A stretch of 64,000 nt of DNA from Candidatus Poribacteria bacterium (GCA_003635315.1 PYJD01000041.1:1-64000), one strand, 5' to 3'; positions 35,283 to 44,887 are shown, counted from the stretch's first letter. The notes: a model not told the origin generated them from the letters alone. Translations and numbers: made by a program.

Positions 35283-36146
35283 ATGGTTACAAGTCCAATT
35301 CTAAAAGGTGAACCCTTCAGCGAAGAGAAGACTTCAGAAATTGCAGAACAATTCTTTCAAGAGGGATATGTCCATATCCCTGGTGTACTTACCGAAAATG
35401 AAGTATCTGCATTAAGAGATAAGTCAGATGAACTATTTAATGATCCTGAATTGATGGAGAGGACAAACCCTGATCTGGCAGATGTACGGTATATCCAAAT
35501 GGGTAGCCATGCAGAAACTGGAGACCCACTTCCTTTTATACTACGTAACACAATTGAACTTGATCCGATTTTTCGTGATATGCTGCTCCGTGAACCTATC
35601 CTCAGTCTGGCAGAAGCAATTGTGGGAAAAAACTGCAAATTTTGTGGACAGAATGTACTTAGAAACCTCCCTGGACTCTCTATTAGTACTTGGCATGTGG
35701 ATGGATCTGTGCATTTTCCAGTAACTGATGAGATGCCACAGCATGATCCACGTTTAAGGATGCCAGTGATGTGGTTCACTGTTCAAATGGCGTTAAATGA
35801 TATTGACACTATTGAAGAGGGACCAACACAATATGTGCCTCAAAGTCATTTCTCTGGTAGAAATCCTAACGATCAAGAGAATCCAGAATTTAATGGAAAC
35901 AAACCTGTTTCTATCTTCTGTAAGGCTGGCGATATCTATCTACAAGATCCACAATGTTGGCATCGTGGTGCACCCAATAATTCCGATAAAACACGCTATA
36001 TCCTACAATCACAATATGCAGCATATTGGGCATACTGGCGTTTTAGTTTATGTAATAATGTACCTGTCTCAGATAAAGAGTTGAAATCAGCAGATGATGA
36101 TTTGTTACGATTGTTGGGTAAAAGTAGACCCAATGGATCAAATTAA
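35283..36146 (+). CDS. Phytanoyl-CoA dioxygenase (PhyH) family protein
   Basis: 287 aa from ATG 35283 (GGAG 6 bases upstream; a TTG at 35271 overlaps that site). Fe(II) ligands H138-x-D140 in W-H-V-D-G and H227 in C-W-H-R-G-A; R238 is the probable 2-oxoglutarate Arg. It sits between a sulfatase and an amidase gene on one transcript (46 and 21-base gaps), so it may oxidise a sulfated or amidated small molecule. A lone TACCATTTCT, like an R2 end, is just upstream. Confidence 0.9.
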   Translation: MVTSPILKGEPFSEEKTSEIAEQFFQEGYVHIPGVLTENEVSALRDKSDELFNDPELMERTNPDLADVRYIQMGSHAETGDPLPFILRNTIELDPIFRDMLLREPILSLAEAIVGKNCKFCGQNVLRNLPGLSISTWHVDGSVHFPVTDEMPQHDPRLRMPVMWFTVQMALNDIDTIEEGPTQYVPQSHFSGRNPNDQENPEFNGNKPVSIFCKAGDIYLQDPQCWHRGAPNNSDKTRYILQSQYAAYWAYWRFSLCNNVPVSDKELKSADDDLLRLLGKSRPNGSN

Positions 36147-36167
36147 GGTAATGTTGAGGATAAATCT

Positions 36168-37568
36168 ATGTCAGAAACACCCCTTCATTATAAGACGATT
36201 ACTGAGCTTTCTAAGTTAATCTCGTCAAGAAAACTGTCCCCAGTAGAGTTAACCAACTCAATTCTACAACGAATAGATCAACACGATGAGAGATTAAAAA
36301 GCTATGCTACTCTCATGGCTGACCAAGCTTTGTATTCTGCTAAGAAAGCTGAACAGGATATTATTGAGGGTAATTATAAAGGACATCTTCACGGCATCCC
36401 AATTGGTGTGAAAGATCTTTGCTTTACCAAAGGTGTTAGAACGATGGGTGGGGCGAAAGTATTGGAGAATCATGTACCCACCTACAATAGTACTGTTGTG
36501 GATCAGTTGGAATCTGCTGGGGCAGTAATACTCGGTAAATTGAATCTAACTGAGGGTGCAATGGGTGGATATCATCCTGAATTCGACATCCCAATCAGTC
36601 CTTGGAATCCAGACAGATGGACAGGATCATCATCAAGTGGGTCTGGTGTTGCAACATCTGCTGGGTTATGTACAGTTTCTATAGGAAGTGATACAGGTGG
36701 ATCCATTAGATTTCCCTCAGCTGCTTGTGGAATCGTGGGTATTAAACCTACCTGGGGTAGAGTCAGTCGATATGGTGTTTTTGCACTTGCTGAATCTATG
36801 GATCATGTCGGTCCAATGACACGAGGTGTATCTGATGCTGCTATTTTATTACAGACGATTTCTGGTTATGATGAAAAAGACCCTACTTCATTACCCAATC
36901 CTGTACCAAATATGCTTGATGGCATTGAAAATGAAATTAAGGGGATCCGAATTGGATTTGATAAACTCTATACATCTAAAGATGTTGATGATGAACTATC
37001 TGAAGCTGTATGTTTAGGAGTGAATATCTTAGAAAACTTAGGAGCAGAAATCGTAGATGTGGAACTACCATGTATGGACGAATATGTCCTTGCATGGCCA
37101 ACGATCTGTACTGCAGAAGCTGTCTTAGCACATAAGGATACATACCCATCAAGACGTGATGAATACGGTCCTTGGTTTCAAGGTTGGCTTGATATGGGAG
37201 CTGGAATTACTGGAGCACAATATGCTGAAGCAAATAACCTACGAAATGAATGTTCAGGACACCTTAAGAGGATCTTTAAGGATATTGATGTGTTAGTATG
37301 TCCATCTATGTCTGCCCCACCTCATCCTGTCACGCCTGAATTACTTTATGGACCAAAAGAAACAAGACCCGCAAGATTCCAACGATTCACCGCTCCTTTT
37401 GATTACAATGGTGCACCAACGCTTTCTGTACCATGTGGGATGACAAAAGATGGCTTACCTCTAAGTATTCAATTTGTAGGCAAACATCTAAGTGAACCGT
37501 TATTATGTCAAGTTGGATTTGCCTATGAACAATCAACAGAATGGCACAATTTACATCCCAATATCTAA
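36168..37568 (+). CDS. Amidase signature family protein
   Basis: 466 aa. The Ser-cisSer-Lys triad is visible: K82 (G-V-K-D-L), cis-Ser S155 (T-G-S-S-S-S-G-S-G) and nucleophile S179 (G-S-D-T-G-G-S-I-R-F-P). The layout resembles GatA, but the gene is not near gatB or gatC and is linked to a sulfatase and a dioxygenase, so a catabolic amidase is more likely than the tRNA-Gln transamidation subunit. Third gene of the operon. Confidence 0.9.
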   Translation: MSETPLHYKTITELSKLISSRKLSPVELTNSILQRIDQHDERLKSYATLMADQALYSAKKAEQDIIEGNYKGHLHGIPIGVKDLCFTKGVRTMGGAKVLENHVPTYNSTVVDQLESAGAVILGKLNLTEGAMGGYHPEFDIPISPWNPDRWTGSSSSGSGVATSAGLCTVSIGSDTGGSIRFPSAACGIVGIKPTWGRVSRYGVFALAESMDHVGPMTRGVSDAAILLQTISGYDEKDPTSLPNPVPNMLDGIENEIKGIRIGFDKLYTSKDVDDELSEAVCLGVNILENLGAEIVDVELPCMDEYVLAWPTICTAEAVLAHKDTYPSRRDEYGPWFQGWLDMGAGITGAQYAEANNLRNECSGHLKRIFKDIDVLVCPSMSAPPHPVTPELLYGPKETRPARFQRFTAPFDYNGAPTLSVPCGMTKDGLPLSIQFVGKHLSEPLLCQVGFAYEQSTEWHNLHPNI

Positions 37569-37688
37569 TATTTAATAGTGAAAATGAAATAAATATACAC
37601 TTCCATAGGCGTCAATTTTCTGTAATGTAGTCACCGTATGTCCATTTTTTCTCATTATGTGGATGATGGCTTGTCTGTGGGTGACGGC

Positions 37689-37973
37689 TTAAATTACGGG
37701 TTTACGGATGTCTTGAATTGCGGGTTGTGGGACTACAGGTTGGACTTCTCGAATGGCATTCCAATCAATCACCGCTGTCCACAACTTTTCTTCATCTGAA
37801 TAGTGAACGACACCTTCTACCTCCAACTCTTCGCTATAGATGATAAGGGATTGTCCATCTCGCAGTATAATTCCGTGTTGTTCGAGATCAGCCTTCGAAC
37901 CAGCGCAATTCAACCGCACCCTGCCTTCAACATCTGCGTTGTGGAAGTCTGCAAAAATTCTGACTTTGTTCAT
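37689..37973 (-). CDS. Small hypothetical protein, second of an overlapping pair
   Basis: 94 aa; its ATG overlaps the stop of the upstream gene by 4 bases, so the two are translationally coupled. The sequence has regular beta-strand spacing (V-R-I-F-A-D-F-H-N-A, G-R-V-R-L-N-C-A-G-S) and acidic residues, with no known motif that I can name. Less AT-rich than its surroundings. Probably acquired as a pair. Confidence 0.6.
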   Translation of the reverse strand: MNKVRIFADFHNADVEGRVRLNCAGSKADLEQHGIILRDGQSLIIYSEELEVEGVVHYSDEEKLWTAVIDWNAIREVQPVVPQPAIQDIRKPVI

Positions 37974-38311
37974 ATTTTTTCTCTCCCAGGATTTGGAATT
38001 GTTGGTGTAAGTAGTTTACTAACTTGCTCAGGTGTCAGTCCTGTTAATGTGGCATGATAAGGACTCCGTCCAGAAGTTCGTACCACATCACCACCTGCTT
38101 TTCTGACCTCTGCAACGGTTGTCCTGCCAATTTGCCCGTGAGGAATGTTTTTTGCCAGTTCCGTAACGGGAACATCTTCTGCACATTCTACCGATTCACC
38201 AGTGACTCCATTTGGATGTGTGCCAGTTCCTCGTTGAATGTCGCTTGCATGGTTTTTACCGCCCCGAATAACAAGAGCATCATCGGGAATTCTTAAGCCG
38301 ATAATTTCCAT
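37970..38311 (-). CDS. Small hypothetical protein, first of an overlapping pair
   Basis: 113 aa starting M-E-I-I-G-L-R-I-P-D-D-A-L-V-I-R-G-G, with a T-V-A-E-V-R-K-A-G-G-D-V block, S-P-Y-H-A-T-L-T-G-L-T-P-E-Q-V and a final P-T-I-P-N-P-G-R. I recall similar short proteins in cyanobacteria and other bacteria but not a function. Base composition is more GC-rich than the neighbours. The two-gene coupled layout is compatible with a toxin-antitoxin or effector-immunity pair, but nothing in the sequences proves it. Confidence 0.6.
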   Translation of the reverse strand: MEIIGLRIPDDALVIRGGKNHASDIQRGTGTHPNGVTGESVECAEDVPVTELAKNIPHGQIGRTTVAEVRKAGGDVVRTSGRSPYHATLTGLTPEQVSKLLTPTIPNPGREKI

Positions 38312-38683
38312 ACCATATAATTATCCATTCTAACGTATTAATTTAAACGTTGTCAAGTAGTAACAAAACCTTCGCCAATAAAGATATGCTGTTAGTATGG
38401 GTGTGGAGAAGCATATACTGTTAGATTGTGCGTCAATGCGTAGCACATGCAGTTATACCATTTCTATTAATTTTTATCTCATTACCTATTGTTAGAAATG
38501 AAGCGGAATGTAGCACAAACTGGAAAGTTTATGCTACATGAGAGACATTATATATCAGATAAATGCCACACGCGCATTTGGCGGGACTGAGGAGGGTTTC
38601 TGCATTTAAATGTTCCTTAAGTTGACACCTATTGAGCGGTTTGAAACTGCTCTGGTGATGATCGTAAAATCTACTATAAGATA
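38312..38683. other. Intergenic stretch with R2 copy and repeat fragments
   Basis: 372 bases. It holds an R2 MITE (about 38458-38567) and a 50-bp phrase (ctgaggagggtttctgc .. ttccttaagttgacacctat, about 38588-38632) that recurs near 43547-43590. No gene seen. Confidence 0.6.
38458..38567 (+). mobile_element. R2 MITE, copy e
   Basis: Starts TA/CCATTTCT, contains the GTAGCACAAACT hairpin with one changed arm base, and ends CAGATAAATG, a decayed form of CAGAAATGG. Confidence 0.6.
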
Positions 38684-39631
38684 TTATTTCTGTGGAAGAT
38701 GATATCCTTCTATTCCAACCTGTATTCTTAGGAGACTTCCTCCTGCAGTAATGTAGAGTTTCTTGCTTTCATCACCCCGTCCAAAGGCAACATTCGTTGG
38801 TAATTCAGGTGTATTGATAAATCCTAATTCCTCTCCATCTGGAGCATATATTCCAATTCCAAATTGCGTTGCGTCACGAACAGCAACATACAAATTACCT
38901 TCCACATCAACTTCAAATCCATCCGGTCCGTGTTCAGGTGCATAGTCCACAAGGGTTTCACGATATGTTGCATATCCATCAGCTGATAAATCATAGGCGA
39001 GGAGTGCCATTCTACCCATACATGTTGGTATATCATCTGGCATTTCTCTCAATGAACCGCTATCATTACTGCCAACATATAGTGTTTTCTGGTCTGGTGA
39101 AACAGCAATTCCATTTGGTTTTCCAGAATCCGCTATGACTAATTCAATTGATCCATCAGTATCAATTCGATATACTCCCATCACAGGTTGTTCAACAGGT
39201 TCATGTCCAACATACCTTGGATCCGTAAAATATATTCTACCTTTCTCGTCTATAGTCAAGTCGTTTGGTGAATTGAAAGGTCTCCCTTCATATAACCCTG
39301 CAATAATATCACTTTTTCCACTGTTCATATCGGTTCGTGTGATACGTCGTCCACCAAAATCTGCACCTTCAGCAACAACCAATCTTCCGTGTGCATCAAA
39401 CTTCATACCGTTGGACATTCCACTCGGAGATCGGAATACAGACGTTTCATCTGTAGATGGATCGTATACCATGATATGTCCTGCTTGCATATCTGCTTGG
39501 TGTGTGAAGGTAATATCACTGAAATAAACCTTTCCATCATGTGCGACAGTCGGTCCCTCCGTGAAATGTGCTTGGTTATATAGTTCTTTTAAAACAGAAT
39601 CCTTTGGTAATACATTATCAGATTTCGCCAT
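38684..39631 (-). CDS. SMP-30/gluconolactonase/LRE family protein
   Basis: 315 aa six-bladed propeller. Divalent-metal ligands of the family are visible: Glu in F-T-E-G-P (about 22), Asn in S-P-N-D-L, and Asp in G-P-D-G-F-E-V-D. The Y-F-S-D, Y-F-T-D-P-R and L-Y-V-G-S-N-D strands repeat in the expected way. It likely hydrolyses sugar lactones formed by the Gfo/Idh or other oxidations encoded nearby. No signal peptide. Confidence 0.88.
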   Translation of the reverse strand: MAKSDNVLPKDSVLKELYNQAHFTEGPTVAHDGKVYFSDITFTHQADMQAGHIMVYDPSTDETSVFRSPSGMSNGMKFDAHGRLVVAEGADFGGRRITRTDMNSGKSDIIAGLYEGRPFNSPNDLTIDEKGRIYFTDPRYVGHEPVEQPVMGVYRIDTDGSIELVIADSGKPNGIAVSPDQKTLYVGSNDSGSLREMPDDIPTCMGRMALLAYDLSADGYATYRETLVDYAPEHGPDGFEVDVEGNLYVAVRDATQFGIGIYAPDGEELGFINTPELPTNVAFGRGDESKKLYITAGGSLLRIQVGIEGYHLPQK

Positions 39632-39663
39632 ATCTACTCCTATGAAATATCGTTGTAATCAGA

Positions 39664-39922
39664 TTATAGTGTCCTTTTGAATTAATGGAACATTTTGAAA
39701 TGTTGGAGGCCAGTTAACATGATTCTGGACGATTCCCAACTATCACTGAGTTCAATCGCGATTCGGAGATCGCTCCTACAGGGATTTTGTGTTATACACT
39801 GAGTTCAATCGCGATTCGGGGATCGCTCCTACAGGGATTTTGTGTTATACACTGAGTTCAATCGCGATTCGGGGATCGCTCCTACAGGGATTTTGTGTTA
39901 TTGTTTTCAATGATCACTATAA
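39664..39922. mobile_element. R3 MITE-like repeat, copy B, with expanded 53-bp tandem units
   Basis: Ends TTATAGTG (39664-39671) and CACTATAA (39915-39922) form a perfect 8-base inverted repeat. From 39748 a 53-bp unit (gagttcaatcgcgattcggg and onward) is repeated three times (39748, 39801, 39854), while copy A at 30560 has one. Each unit contains GCGAT/ATCGC arms. The element ends one base before the stop codon of the Gfo gene. Confidence 0.75.
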
Positions 39923-39923
39923 A

Positions 39924-40940
39924 TTAACCCATTGGATGAGGACCGTTAGTGTTTACATTATTTCGTGCATGTCTATAAACAGCATCTTGTATTTCAAGTA
40001 TTCGCACTGCATCTATTACCGAGGGAACAAATGTATCTCCATTCTGTATTGCATCGAATGCCATATTCATAATCCTTCGGATTCTTTCTCCATGTGAGAT
40101 ATCTTCACTAAATTCAACACCATCCGTTGTATGAACTTCTATGAGGGGTTCACCATTTTTTCCATATTGTTCAAAAACCGATGCCTTCGTTCCAATAAAC
40201 CTAAAGAAATGATCTCCACCACGTCTACCTGCGGGGTAGGTGTATCCAGATTCAATTATTCCTGTTGTGCCATTTTCTGTTCTTAAGACACCTATACCAC
40301 TATCCTCAACACTCCTGCTATACATTGAATTAGACATGACACCGCCAACAACACTAATTTTCTGATCCCCGACAAATTGAAGGAAGGTGTCTATACCGTG
40401 AGCAGCCTCAACTGCCCAACAACCACCACCAGAAATTGACGGATCATTATGCCAGTATGATGGGGTAGGGTCGTATCTGGAAGGTGGACCATTATTCAAT
40501 CTACTATTATACAGAACAAGCTCACCAAAATCTCCAGCTGCGATCAACTCTGAGACAGCATTGACAATACGACTTGCTCTGTTCGGTAGGACAAGTGCAC
40601 TAAATACACTATGTTTCTCAGATTCTTCTGCTACAGGTTTAAGACTCTCAGCTGAATCAGCAAACGGTTTGTCTAATAGATATGGAATACGCCTATCAAC
40701 ACAGGTTTGAATATGGTCTGGCATTTCAGTATGCTTGCCAGCCACAAGAACAACTTCAGGTTTTGTAGCATCAAGACATCCAGCTGCGGAATCATAGGCT
40801 GGACACTGAAAGTCATTTGCTAATTGTTCACGTGGAGTGTGTTCAGCATCCATCACCCCTATAATCTCGTGTCCGAGTGATTCCGCTGTTTTAGCCATGC
40901 TACGTCCATGGTGACTATAAGAGAGAAGTGCAATTTTCAT
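39924..40940 (-). CDS. Gfo/Idh/MocA family oxidoreductase, divergent
   Basis: 338 aa. The Rossmann Gly motif is weak (L-L-S-Y-S-H-H-G-R-S in place of GxGxxG) and the catalytic motif is D-K-P (L-L-D-K-P-F-A) instead of E-K-P; the Lys is kept. The C-terminal domain has the usual G-G-G-C-W-A-V-E-A-A-H-G-I-D segment with the expected His. Third gene of the GlcD-PhyH-Gfo operon, 65 bases after the PhyH stop. Substrate unknown. Confidence 0.85.
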   Translation of the reverse strand: MKIALLSYSHHGRSMAKTAESLGHEIIGVMDAEHTPREQLANDFQCPAYDSAAGCLDATKPEVVLVAGKHTEMPDHIQTCVDRRIPYLLDKPFADSAESLKPVAEESEKHSVFSALVLPNRASRIVNAVSELIAAGDFGELVLYNSRLNNGPPSRYDPTPSYWHNDPSISGGGCWAVEAAHGIDTFLQFVGDQKISVVGGVMSNSMYSRSVEDSGIGVLRTENGTTGIIESGYTYPAGRRGGDHFFRFIGTKASVFEQYGKNGEPLIEVHTTDGVEFSEDISHGERIRRIMNMAFDAIQNGDTFVPSVIDAVRILEIQDAVYRHARNNVNTNGPHPMG

Positions 40941-41005
40941 ATTTTGATTAAATGCCGATTGTGTTTATCCCACCTAAGAATATTATCCTTTATATTCATA
41001 TTTTC

Positions 41006-41920
41006 TTAACCAGTAGCATAATCATCTGGATTATTTTTACGCCAATTTGGTAGATAACCTTCAGAGTGTCCAAACCCATAGGAGGGTCCAATTTGGTTGA
41101 CACTCGACCAGGGCCAAGCCTGACCCCCGATTAATCGAAATTCATCACCCTTCCCACATAGCCAATAGAACATATGTGCAACATATCTTGCAATGCCATG
41201 TCCACCATATTCTGCCGTTTGAAAATCGAAATCAGGTTCATGTACCCAATCACGATGTGGTTGTTCAGTTCGCCAATAACTGTATTTCAACATATGTCGT
41301 AATCCAGATGCAGTAGATTCACCACGTCGATGTAGAATACTCTGAGAGTGAATGACAAATGATCCAGCAGGACCATCGCTTGAGAAACCTTTCTCAGAAA
41401 TATCACGACTTGTTGGAGAAATATGCGATCCAGGCAATATCTCTGTCGGTCCTAATTCCATAGGTGTATCTTGAGGAAAATAGAACACTTCGACGAAGTT
41501 GGTTTCAGGACCAAATACATGATCCGCATCGTGATGCCATCCTTGAGCAGGCATGGGACATTCTACCCGATGATTGCTCACTAAAACGGGAAGACCAACA
41601 TTATTACCAAGCAAGGAACGTAAGGTGCCAGCCAGTTCCTTATTTAGAAGTACATGCTCAATATACCAATCTTCAAGTAGAAGTGTACTGGGTTCGTGTG
41701 TATCCCGCATCCTTTCTAAATCAGCATGGGTCATTCCTTTAGGGATATAACAAGGATTTATCGGTATATCACCGTTTAGATAATCAAAAGTACGTTGGTT
41801 AATCTCGTCAGGAACAACCCCCTTTAGCTGAAGAAATCCATCACGGCAATATTGCAGTACTTGAGAATCAGTGAGTGTTGGTTGACAATCAAAAGTACGG
41901 TTTGTCTTATCATATTTCAT
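41006..41920 (-). CDS. Phytanoyl-CoA dioxygenase (PhyH) family protein
   Basis: 304 aa. Fe(II) ligands H129-x-D131 in G-W-H-H-D-A-D and H197 in S-I-L-H-R-R-G; R208 is the probable 2-oxoglutarate Arg. E-L-G-P-T-E-I-L-P-G-S-H is the typical strand before the lid. It starts 25 bases after glcD and is followed by a Gfo/Idh gene, suggesting a short oxidative pathway on a hydroxy acid or sugar acid (inference). Confidence 0.9.
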   Translation of the reverse strand: MKYDKTNRTFDCQPTLTDSQVLQYCRDGFLQLKGVVPDEINQRTFDYLNGDIPINPCYIPKGMTHADLERMRDTHEPSTLLLEDWYIEHVLLNKELAGTLRSLLGNNVGLPVLVSNHRVECPMPAQGWHHDADHVFGPETNFVEVFYFPQDTPMELGPTEILPGSHISPTSRDISEKGFSSDGPAGSFVIHSQSILHRRGESTASGLRHMLKYSYWRTEQPHRDWVHEPDFDFQTAEYGGHGIARYVAHMFYWLCGKGDEFRLIGGQAWPWSSVNQIGPSYGFGHSEGYLPNWRKNNPDDYATG

Positions 41921-41945
41921 AAATATTTACCTTAATATCTCTAAA

Positions 41946-43379
41946 TTAAACATTATCAATAATATATGGTTCCATACCAAGCTTTTGGTACGATTCGGGT
42001 GTAGGAAATATCTTTCCAGGATTACAAAGTCCTGTAGGATTAAATATCTCTTTAACATTCGCCATTACTTGTAAATCTGCTGGACTGAAGATCAGCGGCA
42101 TATAATCCATTTTCTCTACACCAATCCCGTGTTCTCCGGTGATTGTACCACCTACTTCAGCGCATACAGTCAAGATTTCTTTATTAACATGTTCCACTCG
42201 TTCACATTGGTCTGCATCACGTTCGTCAAATAGTACAATTGGATGGATATTCCCATCACCGGCATGAAACACATTGGCAATAGCGATTTGATACTTTTCA
42301 GAAATCTCAGAAATACGTCTTAATACCTTTGGAAGTGTGGTTCGTGGTACAACCCCATCTTGAGTAATATAGTTTGGTGCTAATCTTCCAAATGAACCAA
42401 AAGCACTTTTTCTTGCTTTCCACAGTTCCTGCCGTTCTGCATCATCTTTCGCATAGTTTACTTCCCTTGCATTATAATCATTGAAAATCTTGAGAATCTT
42501 ATCCGTTTGATTCTGCATGCCAGCTTTAATTCCATCAAGTTCAACGATCAAAATCGCTTCTGCATCTAATGGAAAACCGAATTTGAAAGCATCTTCTAAT
42601 GCTTGTATCACCAAGGTATCCATCATTTCAAGTGCAGCAGGGATGATACCTTCCCCAATTATAGTTGATACTGCATTAGAAGCATCATCCATACTATCAA
42701 ACACTGCCATAGCTGTTTGATAGGCTTGCGGATTTCGGGTTAATCGAACAGTTGCTTTGGTTACGATACCAAATGTACCTTCTGAACCAATGAATACGCC
42801 CCGAAGATCGTATCCAATTTCTTCCTCTACTGCTCCACCAAACTCAAGTATCTCACCATCAGGCATTACGACCTCCATGCCAAGAATATGGTCTGAAGTT
42901 ACACCATACTTCAAGGTATGAGGACCACCTGAATTTTCAGCTATGTTACCACCAATAGTGCACGCTTTCTGACTTGAGGGATCAGGAGCATAATGGTAAC
43001 CTTGTTCCTGAACAGCTTGAGATAATAGCAAATTAACAACCCCTGGTTCAATCACAGCACGTTCATTCTCAAGATCAATCTCAAGAATACGGTCCATTCT
43101 ATTCAATGCAATGATAATCCCACCTTGGACTGAAAGCATACCTCCACTTAATCCAGTACCACCACCTCTTGCAATGAACGGTGTATTATATTTATTCGCT
43201 ATTTTTACTATGTCAGAGACCTGTTGTGTTGTATCAGCGAAGACAACAACATCTGGCATAGCTTTAAAAGAAGGTGCAGCATCACATTCATAGACAGAAA
43301 GTGCGGTGGCATCTGTCAATACATTTCGTGATCCTAATAGTTCGATGAGATCAGAAAGAAGTCGTTCCTTATTTTCCAC
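41946..43379 (-). CDS. glcD: FAD-linked oxidase, glycolate oxidase subunit GlcD-like
   Basis: 477 aa with GTG start. The PCMH-type FAD-binding domain shows F-I-A-R-G-G-G-T-G-L-S-G-G (about 70-82) and N-I-A-E-N-S-G-G-P-H-T-L-K-Y-G. The C-terminal FAD-oxidase domain has H-A-G-D-G-N-I-H-P and T-G-E-H-G-I-G. Members oxidise glycolate or D-lactate; glcE and glcF are not adjacent, so the electron acceptor partner is not known. First gene of a GlcD-PhyH-Gfo operon. Confidence 0.9.
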   Translation of the reverse strand: MENKERLLSDLIELLGSRNVLTDATALSVYECDAAPSFKAMPDVVVFADTTQQVSDIVKIANKYNTPFIARGGGTGLSGGMLSVQGGIIIALNRMDRILEIDLENERAVIEPGVVNLLLSQAVQEQGYHYAPDPSSQKACTIGGNIAENSGGPHTLKYGVTSDHILGMEVVMPDGEILEFGGAVEEEIGYDLRGVFIGSEGTFGIVTKATVRLTRNPQAYQTAMAVFDSMDDASNAVSTIIGEGIIPAALEMMDTLVIQALEDAFKFGFPLDAEAILIVELDGIKAGMQNQTDKILKIFNDYNAREVNYAKDDAERQELWKARKSAFGSFGRLAPNYITQDGVVPRTTLPKVLRRISEISEKYQIAIANVFHAGDGNIHPIVLFDERDADQCERVEHVNKEILTVCAEVGGTITGEHGIGVEKMDYMPLIFSPADLQVMANVKEIFNPTGLCNPGKIFPTPESYQKLGMEPYIIDNV

Positions 43380-44329
43380 TTATTCTACCCAAAATATCTA
43401 TAATTCCATTATATTCAGATTACCACATTTCAGATTATATGTCCAATATGTTAACTATGAGGTAGGCATATTTAGTTTTCAATATATTCGGTACATTTAA
43501 TCTATTCCGTTATTGTTCAAATTGGTCTTGAGTTCCGTAGTGACTGAGGAGACTTTCTGCATTTGAAAATTCCTTAAGTTAACACCTATAGGTTTCGTTC
43601 CTATACCCATAGGAGGCAATTTAAGGATCACTTCACTAAAATCAATGACGAATCAGTAGAATTAAGAAATTGTGGAAACATTGGAATGAATATCATTAAG
43701 ACATTCCTGCCCCTTATCAAAGTGACTCTTAAGAAGCATTCGTAATGGGAACTAATTAAATAGAATTCACATCACGATTTTTCAAATTTTATAGGTTTAC
43801 AATTTATCACATATGTTATATATTGTGTATATATTGTTAAAAATGTTACACTTTTTGACACAATCTGTGACATAGGTAAAACCGCTCTCCGCCCTGTCAC
43901 AGTCTGCGTTCATCGGTGTTTTTTTTAGAATAGTAAAAATTCTTGAATTGTGTGATTTTGTGTCTTAGCTTCCTTTTTGGATATTATCCGATTCAGACAA
44001 TTGTAATGCTTTTGAAAAATAATAATGTCTCATTATTTTTATATAACTTTTTAAGGTGTATCCTATTAGATGACATCCGCATAAACCATCCATGCAGCTT
44101 TTTTCTCAGAAATGGTATAAGTTATGTTGTTTTTAAGATTATTATGAATGTATTGGATAGTCATTTGAAAGTTTCCTTCTTATGTAAAAAGTTACGAAAT
44201 CGTAACTTTTTTCTGTCACCCCAATTTTAGCGTATTCTCTATAAAGTCAGTGTTCATATATGTTTACAGCCATTTTACGAATTTCTAATAAAAGAATAAA
44301 AAAGTTTTCTTGATGGATTTCTTAGCACT

Positions 44330-44392
44330 TTATTTCCCAATAAGATGTGTGACATTGACCTTTGTATAAATGTGTATTTTCTCTTTAATCAT
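44330..44392 (-). CDS. Putative 20-aa peptide encoded in R1 copy 3
   Basis: ATG 44392 to TAA 44330-44332, encoding MIKEKIHIYTKVNVTHLIGK. Same frame, length and stop as at 2273-2335. The Shine-Dalgarno is weaker here (GGA). Function unknown; see the copy 1 entry for why coding is unproven. Confidence 0.3.
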   Translation of the reverse strand: MIKEKIHIYTKVNVTHLIGK

Positions 44393-44449
44393 AATGATTT
44401 ATCCAATATTAAGTATTAGTATGCGTATAATAATTATTCTCTATATGTT

Positions 44450-44478
44450 ATTGTAATGTATATTTACGCCTGTGTCAA
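44450..44478 (-). promoter_or_regulatory. Sigma70-type promoter inside R1 copy 3
   Basis: On the minus strand: TTGACA (44473-44478), 17-base spacer, TACAAT (44450-44455), identical boxes and spacing to copy 1. Confidence 0.65.
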
Positions 44479-44887
44479 TCTCTTTTCGTATATGTGATGT
44501 TTGTATTTTAAAATTCTTCAATTTATTTTAAAAATACTAAGAAATTATAACGTCAATCTTTAGACGGATCAATTTCGTAGAATCTATACAAGTATTCTAT
44601 ATTCCTAACACAGCACTGCCAACTATAGGTGTCAATTTCCATGATTACATGTGTTCGTAGGGAATCAACGCAGCATGGGGGTATGGAATGCTGCGTGGTT
44701 AAACCGAATGTGAAACCCAACAATTCGATATGTAAACGGGTTTCAGGTTAGGTTTCGTACCACAACCCAATTATAAACATTTCGTCCCTACCAAATCAAC
44801 GCCAAATGCGCGGAATCAACGGTATGAATGCCTTAATGGCATTCCCCGGGCATTTGTCGGGACTCAAGAGGTTTATGTAACGTTTTC

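Larger units (their letters stand above)
43675..44545 (-). repeat. R1 structured repeat, copy 3 (near full length)
   Basis: About 870 bp, reverse-complement of R1 copy 1 and without the MITE. It keeps the promoter (44450-44478), the 20-codon ORF (44330-44392), the 12-bp palindrome (44186-44211), the GACTGTGACAGGG block and the terminal hairpin (43856-43872, one mismatched pair). The longer copy 1 frame at 2393-2692 is broken here by a lost A, so that frame is not conserved coding sequence. Confidence 0.8.

Noticed and set aside
44106-44118. AGAAATGGTATAA inside R1 copy 3, as an R2 end
   Set aside because: It is part of R1; the aligned copy 1 and 2 sequence differs and there is no partner end.
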